Positions 54,446 to 62,600 of a DNA stretch of 64,000 nt are shown here, in pieces. Position numbers and translations under genes: made by a program. The stretch comes from Bacillus thuringiensis (lineage in GTDB: Bacteria; Bacillota; Bacilli; Bacillales; Bacillaceae_G). Position 1 is the stretch's first letter; every line of letters begins with the position of its first letter. Under the pieces are notes generated by a model that was given only the letters and a program-made list of their open reading frames with translations, was not told the DNA's origin and ran no database searches. The stretch spans positions 3,221,501 to 3,285,500 of the forward strand of contig NZ_CP155559.1 in the NCBI RefSeq assembly GCF_022095615.2. Direction: 5' to 3'.

Positions 54446-54520
54446 GAAAAAAATCCTCCTACAATGTACCTATATGTACATATTCATTTTCAACCACTTT
54501 ACAATAATACTTCAGACATT

Positions 54521-54577
54521 AAAAAACTGCAACCCCAGAGGAGATTTAACATTGCTATCCTCCTCGGAAGTTACAGC
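54521..54577 (-). terminator. Terminator of the BNR-repeat gene, upstream of csp
   Basis: On the minus strand CTGTAACTTCCGAGGAGGA and TCTCCTCTGGGGTTGCAG form a long imperfect stem followed by six T. Confidence 0.7.
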
Positions 54578-54661
54578 TCATTTAAATCTCTATATTATTA
54601 AAAGTAAAATGGTTTAGATATAATATATCATATCACTATAATAAAAGCAAAGTTTTTTTTG

Positions 54662-55561
54662 CTAAATAACTTTTTTCTTCCACTGCATCGCTTTTGATTC
54701 ACCTGATCCAGCTACAACATAGCCCTCTTTTTGGTTAACAATGCGCCAGCCATGCCCTTTAACTGAGTCACATACTGTAACAATTCCTTCTTCTAGAAGT
54801 ACACGACAAACCGCACTAATCCCCGCCTTATTTTGCGTTGACGTTGTATATAGCACATGTTGATCTACACTTAAGGCTAAATAGCTACTTGCTTTCTGCT
54901 CACTTTGACATGTGTGCCAATATATTTTTTCACTCTCAATACTTTCATCTATTTTACAAAAAGAAATATTCCCGCTAATCCCCTTGCACGATCCACTGGC
55001 TGCTACTATATAAGAATTGTGTAAAGTCGACGCTGAGATCATCTGATTCATCACGATTTTAATCCTCTTTAATTTACGTGTTTCCAAATTAAAGAGCCAA
55101 ACACCACCATATTTAGCATGTATTTTCGTACCGATAAATAAGTAATGTTTATATAAAAATAACGATCGAATAGATGGCGCCTCTTCACCATATTCAAGAA
55201 ATGGATGAATGCTTTCCCATGTCGAACCGAAATCATTCGAATGATACAACGTTTTATCTCCATGAGCAATGACAGTTCCTTGTACATTACTACACACATT
55301 CCAACTCGTTGCTTTTGTTGGAAAACGCTGCACCGTCCAGTTCTCTCCACCATTCATACTACGAATAAAAATCCCTTCGTCCCCTACACCATACACTACA
55401 TTATCTTCGCTATGTAAATCCCTAATTCGTTTTTGAAAACCATTTAAAATTTGTTTCCATTCTCCGTCTTGTTCAATAAATAAGCCATTATATGTAGTAG
55501 CTAACATAAGTTTTCCATCTCTTAACTTTGTGATAGCGGTCGCACTTAGCATTGTCTCCAC
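54662..55561 (-). CDS. BNR/WD40-like beta-propeller protein
   Basis: The 299-residue protein shows repeating blade patterns such as LMLATTYNGLFIEQDGEW, VVYGVGDEGIFIRSMNGGENW (an Asp-box-like SxDxGxxW form) and TLYHSNDFGSTWES. It resembles sialidase/BNR-repeat and YCF48-like propellers. No signal peptide is seen, so it is probably cytosolic; enzyme activity is not indicated. GTG at 55561 has GGGAG seven bases before it; starts further upstream would overlap the flavodoxin gene. It follows the flavodoxin gene by 16 bp and is likely in the same operon. Confidence 0.75.
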   Translation of the reverse strand: METMLSATAITKLRDGKLMLATTYNGLFIEQDGEWKQILNGFQKRIRDLHSEDNVVYGVGDEGIFIRSMNGGENWTVQRFPTKATSWNVCSNVQGTVIAHGDKTLYHSNDFGSTWESIHPFLEYGEEAPSIRSLFLYKHYLFIGTKIHAKYGGVWLFNLETRKLKRIKIVMNQMISASTLHNSYIVAASGSCKGISGNISFCKIDESIESEKIYWHTCQSEQKASSYLALSVDQHVLYTTSTQNKAGISAVCRVLLEEGIVTVCDSVKGHGWRIVNQKEGYVVAGSGESKAMQWKKKVI

Positions 55562-55577
55562 GTTGACACTCCCATTC

Positions 55578-56021
55578 TTAGAACTTCTCAGCAAATGCAA
55601 TTGCAAAATTACTGCATTTTTCAACATCCTCTTTATCTTCTGGAGCTAATTCAATTTTCAACCCTTCTTGTACAAGCTCTGCACCGCGTTCTACAAGTTT
55701 CTCTTCAAATATCGTTACCGCTTCACAAAACAGTTCATACGCCGTATCTCCTGATCCGAATACCGCTACTTTTTTCCCTGATAAATCTATATTATCTAAG
55801 TCATCATGGAAATCTTCCGCTTCAAATGGTAATTCACCATCGCCCCACGTATAAGATCCTAAAATAATTCCATCATAGACTAACAATTCTTCTGCATCCA
55901 TGCCTTCCATTTCTTGTAATACTACTTCATGATTAAAAGCATCCAAACTAACTTTAATTAAATCAGCAATACTCTCTGTATTTCCTGACATACTTGCATA
56001 AGCTATTAAAATTTTCGCCAC
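55578..56021 (-). CDS. Flavodoxin
   Basis: The 147-residue protein carries the FMN phosphate loop SMSGNTE near residues 10-16, and the flavin-stacking loops GSYTWGDGELP and FGSGDTAYELFC. Long for short-chain flavodoxins but standard for this type. It carries single electrons in place of ferredoxin when iron is short. The start is GTG at 56021 behind GGGGAT. The Fur-box-like pair upstream (56046-56085) strongly suggests iron control. Confidence 0.9.
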   Translation of the reverse strand: MAKILIAYASMSGNTESIADLIKVSLDAFNHEVVLQEMEGMDAEELLVYDGIILGSYTWGDGELPFEAEDFHDDLDNIDLSGKKVAVFGSGDTAYELFCEAVTIFEEKLVERGAELVQEGLKIELAPEDKEDVEKCSNFAIAFAEKF

Positions 56022-56045
56022 TTCGGCATCCCCCTCTTACAATAA

Positions 56046-56085
56046 ATGATTCTCATTCTCATTATATTAATAATGAGAATCAATT
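56046..56085. promoter_or_regulatory. Tandem Fur-box-like sites of the flavodoxin gene
   Basis: TGATTCTCATTCTCATTATA and TAATAATGAGAATCAATTTC form facing repeats that resemble the Bacillus Fur box (TGATAATNATTATCA). They lie about 25-65 bp upstream of the start codon. Confidence 0.7.
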
Positions 56086-56215
56086 TCAATTGATTTTTTC
56101 CTACTTTTTTTACATTTCACATCTGACGAATCTTATTTCATTTTAAATAGCTACATTCATATTCAACTATTGCCAAATCTACTTTCAAACATTATTGTAT
56201 TATCATCATTTCACA

Positions 56216-56236
56216 TTTCTTATTTCAAATAAGAAA
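56216..56236. promoter_or_regulatory. 21-bp perfect palindrome upstream of the NAGPA-domain gene
   Basis: TTTCTTATTT-C-AAATAAGAAA ends 65 bp before the start codon at 56301. It may be an operator. Confidence 0.4.
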
Positions 56237-56300
56237 TATGTGTATATCTTACTCAATCATTAATCAATTTTTTCACTTTACAGAAAGAGGAGTCCTTGTC

Positions 56301-57398
56301 ATGAAAAAGTATTTTATTAGATTTTTAAAAATATCCTCTCTTTTAACGATATTATTACTAACCGGAGGCGCCATTACTTTGTTCGGGACTTCATACGGTC
56401 ATAACTTACGTGTCATTGCAGCAGAAAGTATTTTAACTTCTCAGCATCCACAATATGCAAAATTCACGTTTTTGTCTGATAAAGAATTAAATGATATTTC
56501 TCAATCCATTACAAATCCAATATGGAAAAATAGCGATTTCGTTGCTTCTAAGTTTTCAAAAAAAGAATTAGAAAGACGAAAAGATTTACCGCTAAATGTT
56601 TCAATTGAAACAATAAAGAAAAAATATAATGACCATTTTTTCGAGGGGAAATTAATGACCATTAGTAATCCGTTAAACGTAAAGCTTGTTACTCAACAAG
56701 GGTCAGAAGGGAAAGATGTTGGGGAAAAAATATATGTCATGGCAAAGCGGAATCATGCACTCGCCGCAGTAAATGCTAGCGGCTTTTCGGATGAAACAGG
56801 ACATGGTGGTGGTAAAACTGGTATCGGCATTGTTATTGAAAACGGAAAGGTTATAAACACACCAAAAGATAGTAACACCCCTACCCTTATTAGTGGACTT
56901 ACAAAATACGGACAAATGGTGTCAGGAGATTTTTCTGCTAATCAACTGTTAAATAAAAATGTCGTTTCCGCTGCTGGTTTTATGCCTCAGCTAATTGTAA
57001 ATGGTGAAAAAATGATAAAAAATGACGGTGGATGGGGCTATGGTCCTCGAAGTATTATGGCACAGAAAAAAGATGGATCTATTATGTTTTTCATTATTGA
57101 CGGAAGACAATCTCATAGTATCGGAGCCTCTTTAAGAGACTGCCAAGATATTCTTTATGAAAAAGGTGCTGTAAATGCGATGGCAATGGACGGCGGTTCA
57201 TCAGCAACATTATACGCAATGGGAGATATTTTAAATGTCCCTTCCACCTTATCGCATAAATCACGCTATTTACCAAACGCATGGGTAGTAACTGCAAATC
57301 CTAAGCAACAAGTTCACGTAACAATAGACGGTAATCCTGCTAGCTCTCAAAAAATTTCTGAAATAACGAAGACTACTGCTGTAGCTATGAACAAATAG
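56301..57398 (+). CDS. Membrane-anchored phosphodiester glycosidase (NAGPA domain)
   Basis: The 365-residue protein has an N-terminal membrane anchor (ISSLLTILLLTGGAITLFG) and an extracellular NAGPA domain: ALAAVNASGFSDETGHGGG, IGIVIENGKVI, GPRSIMAQKKDGSIMFFIIDGRQ and NAMAMDGGSSATLYAMGDIL. The family removes N-acetylglucosamine from phosphodiesters; bacterial members have been tied to exopolysaccharide and wall polymer processing. ATG at 56301 follows GAGGAG. A strong terminator follows; it stands alone. Confidence 0.87.
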   Translation: MKKYFIRFLKISSLLTILLLTGGAITLFGTSYGHNLRVIAAESILTSQHPQYAKFTFLSDKELNDISQSITNPIWKNSDFVASKFSKKELERRKDLPLNVSIETIKKKYNDHFFEGKLMTISNPLNVKLVTQQGSEGKDVGEKIYVMAKRNHALAAVNASGFSDETGHGGGKTGIGIVIENGKVINTPKDSNTPTLISGLTKYGQMVSGDFSANQLLNKNVVSAAGFMPQLIVNGEKMIKNDGGWGYGPRSIMAQKKDGSIMFFIIDGRQSHSIGASLRDCQDILYEKGAVNAMAMDGGSSATLYAMGDILNVPSTLSHKSRYLPNAWVVTANPKQQVHVTIDGNPASSQKISEITKTTAVAMNK

Positions 57399-57437
57399 AA
57401 AAAGCACAGATGACTATACAATCATCTGTGCTTTTTT
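57399..57437. terminator. Bidirectional terminator
   Basis: AAAAAGCACAGATGA pairs with TCATCTGTGCTTTTT, between two convergent genes. Confidence 0.85.
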
Positions 57438-57438
57438 A

Positions 57439-58059
57439 TTACTTTTTAAAAATACCAAACGGCTTCCCAACTGGTAAAACAACTTTTCCGAAGTGTGTAT
57501 TTAACACTGCTGCTGCTGAACCATAGAAAGATAATAATGAAATAAGAAGTTCAGAATATGCTGCTAAATTATGCATTGCATGCGGCATAACACCTAAAGT
57601 ACTTAATGAAAGACCGATAAATAAGAAATCAATAAGGACGAAAATCATAAATAATACTTTATGTGTTTCCATTGCACCAATTGTCATAAAGATTGTGAAA
57701 ATCAAATATCCGATAAAGGCTACACCAAGCTGTTTTGAATCTGCAGCTTGTGCTAATTTTTCGCCAAATACTCCAAGTTGAATTAACCAAGTCATTCCAA
57801 CACCTAACCAAAATAGGCCGTATGCACCGAATGCTGTTGTACCGAACGTATTGTTATGCTTTGCATCGTGAATGCACGCAAAGATTTGTGCGAATCCTCC
57901 TAAAAAGATTGCCCATGGTAATACAAGTGAAACGCCATCTGTTAAGCCTAACTTTTGAGATGATGCTACAAGTGTTACCATCGCTAATCCAAATAGGCCA
58001 ATTCCAGATGGATCTGCAGTTGTCATTTTCACATGATGTGTAGTAGATTGATTGCTCAT
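57439..58059 (-). CDS. Acetate/succinate transporter family protein (GPR1/FUN34/YaaH)
   Basis: The 206-residue protein has six membrane helices, with the family signature near residues 18-30 (DPSGIGLFGLAMVTL, where most relatives have NPAPLGL) and a FGSYGLFW-like segment seen here as FGAYGLFWLGVGMTW. E. coli SatP moves acetate and succinate with protons. The start is supported by AGGAGG. It stands alone. Confidence 0.88.
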   Translation of the reverse strand: MSNQSTTHHVKMTTADPSGIGLFGLAMVTLVASSQKLGLTDGVSLVLPWAIFLGGFAQIFACIHDAKHNNTFGTTAFGAYGLFWLGVGMTWLIQLGVFGEKLAQAADSKQLGVAFIGYLIFTIFMTIGAMETHKVLFMIFVLIDFLFIGLSLSTLGVMPHAMHNLAAYSELLISLLSFYGSAAAVLNTHFGKVVLPVGKPFGIFKK

Positions 58060-58145
58060 ATAAACCTCCTGATTATAAACATACTCGAATACAATACTTA
58101 AATCAGAAGACTATGTCAATGGTTTTTTTTGTATGTTGTCAGACT

Positions 58146-58541
58146 TTACATTTTATAATGATTGAATATACTTTCGACCACTTCATACGGTTTTATATTC
58201 ACTTTTTCCAACTCGTGTATCGGCAACCATAACGGAATATACATCCCTCTATCTTTCAGTTCGAATTCTTCAGCTTTACCACTTCCGAAAACTCCACCTG
58301 TAATATGGGCATTATAATAATACTCCGTACCCTTATACTCCACCTTTGCAATCAGATGCTCCACTTTTATATGTACCCCTAATTCTTCATAAGCTTCTCG
58401 CTTCGTTGCTTCTTCAGGTGTTTCTCCTTCTTCAATTCCTCCGCCTGGAAAAACATAATACGTTTCATCTTCTCGAATACGTTTTATAAGAGCAATTTTC
58501 CCTTCCTGCACAATAATAGCCACGCCGCGATTTCTTATCAT
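58146..58541 (-). CDS. Nudix hydrolase
   Basis: The 131-residue protein carries the full Nudix box GGGIEEGETPEEATKREAYEELG near residues 32-54 (Gx5Ex7REUxEExGU). Such enzymes cut nucleoside diphosphates linked to another group. The substrate is unknown. Its start overlaps the end of the ASCH gene by four bases (ATGA), so both are translated from one message. Confidence 0.93.
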   Translation of the reverse strand: MIRNRGVAIIVQEGKIALIKRIREDETYYVFPGGGIEEGETPEEATKREAYEELGVHIKVEHLIAKVEYKGTEYYYNAHITGGVFGSGKAEEFELKDRGMYIPLWLPIHELEKVNIKPYEVVESIFNHYKM

Positions 58542-58879
58542 TTTATTACCTCAATACCAATCGCAACTGTTCCCCACTTTTGTTCTTGTTCTTTCGTATA
58601 TATCTTGTATGTACTTTCTAGCATTTCCTCTAAACTATCATTTTCACAATCCAATAATTTTTTATCAATTTGTTCGTACATTGCTTTAAAGCTTTCGTAT
58701 CGTTTTATTTCCGTTACTTTTACAGTCATCATTTCCTCTGTCGTAAGGTTCGTAAATACAATATGGTCGCCTTGTTTTATAAGCTGACGTTTCGCATCGT
58801 ATAAACGTACTTCATATACTTTTTTCCCTAATTGAATTGATTGAAAAGGTTTATTATATAATCCCATTTCGTATATCAT
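58538..58879 (-). CDS. ASCH domain protein
   Basis: The 113-residue protein fits the ASCH fold: NKPFQSIQLGKKVYEVRLYDAKRQLIKQGDHIVFTN (split around GKKVYEVRLYD) with the conserved G-K-K-x-x-E-x-R pattern, then TVKVTEIKRYESF. ASCH proteins bind RNA or, in some cases, hydrolyse modified cytidine. AAGGAG precedes the ATG. Four-base overlap with the Nudix gene suggests joint action, perhaps on modified nucleotides. Confidence 0.86.
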   Translation of the reverse strand: MIYEMGLYNKPFQSIQLGKKVYEVRLYDAKRQLIKQGDHIVFTNLTTEEMMTVKVTEIKRYESFKAMYEQIDKKLLDCENDSLEEMLESTYKIYTKEQEQKWGTVAIGIEVIK

Positions 58880-59019
58880 TCATTCCACTCCTTTTCTATT
58901 CATTGCGCCTACTACTATTTTTGTGCATTACCGATTCATACAACACAGTTCGACTTATTCCAAATTGCATATAATGTTCCATATCCATTACTTGCTTTAG
59001 AGAGGATGCTAAATTCGTT

Positions 59020-59577
59020 ATGTTATATTTAAATCAAAAACCTGAATATAATAAATATGATATTGGTGATTATACTTATAGTAAAGTAGGGCCAACCATT
59101 TTTTCTTGGAATGATGAAACAAAATTAAAAATAGGTAAGTTTTGTTCATTAGGAGAAGAAGTCGTGTTCATACTTGGTGGTGAACATCGCGCAGACTGGA
59201 TAACGACTTACCCATTTAATGCTCTTTTTGATGAAGGAGCACATATTACTGGTCACCCTTCTTCAAAAGGTGATATCGTAGTCGGCAATGATGTATGGAT
59301 TGGTTATCAATCCTGCATTTTATCTGGTGTTACAATTGGTAACGGGGCCATTATTGGTGCAAAGAGTGTTGTTACAAAAGATGTACCACCATATGCAATT
59401 GTAGCTGGTAATCCTGCAAAATTTATTCGATATCGTTTCCCGCAGGAAATCATTGAAAAACTAGAAAATCTCGCATGGTGGGACTGGGATATTTCTGTTA
59501 TAAAAGGAGCCATTCCATTTCTACTTTCCAACAAAATTGACGAGTTTTTTACCTCGCCCGAAAATGAATCTATGTGA
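59020..59577 (+). CDS. CatB-like O-acetyltransferase (hexapeptide repeat)
   Basis: The 185-residue protein is a left-handed beta-helix trimer of the xenobiotic acetyltransferase type (Vat/CatB). The catalytic histidine is in GGEHRADWITTYPF, repeats appear as DIVVGNDVWIGYQSCILSGV and TIGNGAIIGAKSVVTKDVPP, and AIVAGNPAKFIRYRF is the closing signature. It transfers acetyl from acetyl-CoA to a hydroxyl, in some relatives of chloramphenicol or streptogramins. Drug resistance is not proven. AGAGAGGA lies rather far upstream of ATG. A terminator follows. Confidence 0.88.
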   Translation: MLYLNQKPEYNKYDIGDYTYSKVGPTIFSWNDETKLKIGKFCSLGEEVVFILGGEHRADWITTYPFNALFDEGAHITGHPSSKGDIVVGNDVWIGYQSCILSGVTIGNGAIIGAKSVVTKDVPPYAIVAGNPAKFIRYRFPQEIIEKLENLAWWDWDISVIKGAIPFLLSNKIDEFFTSPENESM

Positions 59578-59583
59578 TTAATA

Positions 59584-59621
59584 CAAAAAGAGCATCCTAT
59601 TCTTTCCGGATGCTCTTTTTG
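59584..59621. terminator. Bidirectional terminator
   Basis: CAAAAAGAGCATCC pairs perfectly with GGATGCTCTTTTTG between convergent genes. Confidence 0.85.
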
Positions 59622-59624
59622 GTT

Positions 59625-62600
59625 TTATTTTTTATGCCCGTGCAACTGATTACACGGAGAACATTGAAACGGAATTTTATCTAAGCAATTAAAATTAGTT
59701 TCGCAAATTTGTTCGATTGTTGGAACAAATGGAATGACAACCATGTTACTTTCTACTATTTGTGTAACAGGTGGCAATACTGTGCCTACTTGATGTTCGA
59801 AGCGAATACTCGCTTGATTTATATAATTTCCTGAACCACTTGGCGCGCTTTGCACTGCTACTTGGAACGAAACTGTCCTTGCTTCACCAGGATTTAAACT
59901 CCCTATAAGAAATCCTGCTGCCGGGCTTACATTTGGCACTGGCGTATTATCAACCGTTACACTTCCAGGAACAAATCGAACACTACTATCTAACATATCT
60001 TGAAAACGAATATTTTGCATTACAGTATCACCCGTATTTGTGATGACTGTCGTAAACGTAATGACATCTCCAATTGTTGTTGCCTGTAAATCTGCCGTTT
60101 TTACGACTGTCGTTGAGACATTTTGAGGAATAAATGGGATAACAACTGTGTTACTATCGCCTTCAACTACTACAGGCGGTTCATTTGGATTCACAGTTGC
60201 AAGCCCATTCGCTGTAGCAGTATTTGTAACTAAATTATTTATTTGTCCTCCTGTTATGACAACTTGGAAATTAATAATTGCTGCATCATTTGGCTGAAAA
60301 TCACCTAACGGGATACCAGTATTCGGATTGGCAAATGGAAGAGGTACATCATTTACCGTTACCGTGCCATTTATAAATAACGTATTCGGATCAATGATGT
60401 CTGTTAAAACAATATTCGTCACAGGAACTGTACTGTCATTTATAACGGCAATTCCGTAAGTGACAACATCTCCTACCATTGCTACTTCAAAGTTTGCTCC
60501 TTTTGCAACAAATAAAATTGCAGTATTTACTGTTACAATAACAGTATTACTCGTGTCCATTACTGTAACCGGCGGCTCTCCTGGTACTAAAATATACTCT
60601 GCTAACGCCCCAGCAACGTTCACTACTGTACCACCATCTGGAAAACTTGTAATTGTAGCTTCATATGTTACAAGTGCGGTCTCACCAACTGGAATATCCG
60701 GTATCGTAAATCCAACCTGCGGATTTAACCCCGGCTGCGGAACTCCATTTATCGTTACACTATTTGCGACGAAATCAGCTTCTTGAGATAACACATCGAT
60801 AAATTGAACATTCATCGCATCAGCAGTACCAGTATTTAATATACGAACAGAATACGTTACCGTTTCCCCTACTCCAACAATTGAATTGTCTACTTCTTTT
60901 AACATATCTAAACTGCCTCTATTTACCGGTGTCACTGTCGTATTACTTGAATTCGTAATTGTAAACGGTGGTTCTCCTGGAATCAATACGAAATCACCCG
61001 TTACACTCGATGAATTCATAATACTATTAGAAGGCGGTATTGCGATTACATTTACTTCAAATGTAATTAATACGCTATCCCCTACTGCAAGATCCGGTAA
61101 TGAAAAACCTACAAAAGGATCTAAACCTACTTGCGGAATCCCATTTATCTGTACACTCCCTGGAACGAGTTCTAAACTAGGCGATGGAATATCAATAAAC
61201 TGAACATTTGTCGCAGTTACCGTTCCTGTATTTGTAACTTGCACACTATAAGTTAACGTATCCCCTAATCGTGTTGCTTGCTTATTTACGGTTTTTATAA
61301 CATTAAAGCGTCCTCTATTTACCCTTGTTATTGTCGTATTACTCGGTTCAGTTACTACAATCGGTGGCTCTCCTGGTACTAAAGTAAAGCTGCCTGTTAT
61401 ATTTGCAACGTTCGTAATGGTTCCTGATGACGGGATGTTTGTAACTGTCGCTTGAAACGTCACTATAACTGTTTCACCAACTAGTATATCTCCAACTCCA
61501 AAGCCAGTAATCGGATTTAAGTTTGGTTGAGAAACTCCATTTACCGTTACACTATTCGGTACAAATGACGCTCCTGCTGAAATCGTATCAATAAATTGAA
61601 CATTATTTGCTGTTACTGTTCCTGTATTCGTTATTTGTACTGTATACGTTACTACATCCCCAACTAGAGTAGCTGCTCTGTTTACTTGTTTAATAACAGT
61701 AAAGCTGCCTCTATTTACAGTTGTTAGTGTTGTGTTACTTGGCTGATTCACTACAACTGGTGGTTCTCCTGGTACTAAAATAAAGCTTCCCGTAACATTC
61801 GCCGTATTGGCAATTGTTCCGTTTGACGGAACACTAACAACTGTTACTTGGAATGTGACTTCTACACTTCCCCCTGGATTTATATCTGGAAGCGGGAATC
61901 CATTATTCGGATTGAATCCAGATTGTAATACACCATCTATCGTTACACTGTTCGGCACGAATGCTATAGAGGAAGGTAATACATCACTATATTGAACATT
62001 CGTTGCTGTCACTGTTCCTGTATTTTGAACTACTGTTGTATATGTGATTGTATCGCCTACCGCAACAACCGGCTGACTTACTGATTTTAATACATTTAAT
62101 CCAGGCTCATTGATTTCTGTTAATGTCGTATTACTTGTCGTCGTCTCCGTAATCGGTGGTTCTGTTTCACTTACAGCAAATGTAGCTGTAACGTCTACAA
62201 AGTTAACAATCGTTCCACCTTCTGGTATGCTTGTAACCACTTCCTGATATGTCACAAGCACAAAATCATCTACAGGTATATCTGGAACTGTAAAACCAAT
62301 GAAAGGATCTAATCCTGGTGCAGGCACTCCGTTTATACTCACACTTCCTGGTACAAATGCTACTCCAGCAGAAGTCGTATCGATAAATTGAACATTGGTC
62401 GCTGGCACTGTTCCGAAATTAAAAATCAATACATCATACGTTAATATTTCTCCTACAGTCGCTACTTCTTTATCTACTAGTTTTAACGGAAAAATAGACG
62501 CTATATTAATTGTCGTAACGACTAAATTCGTTAATATCGTTTGCGTAATCGGTGGTTCCTGCGGATTCGGTTGTGAAGTAAATGTAACGTCAGCATCATT

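Noticed and set aside
59020..59577. Named streptogramin or chloramphenicol resistance gene
   Set aside because: The fold and catalytic His fit the xenobiotic acetyltransferase family, but sequence alone does not show drug specificity.
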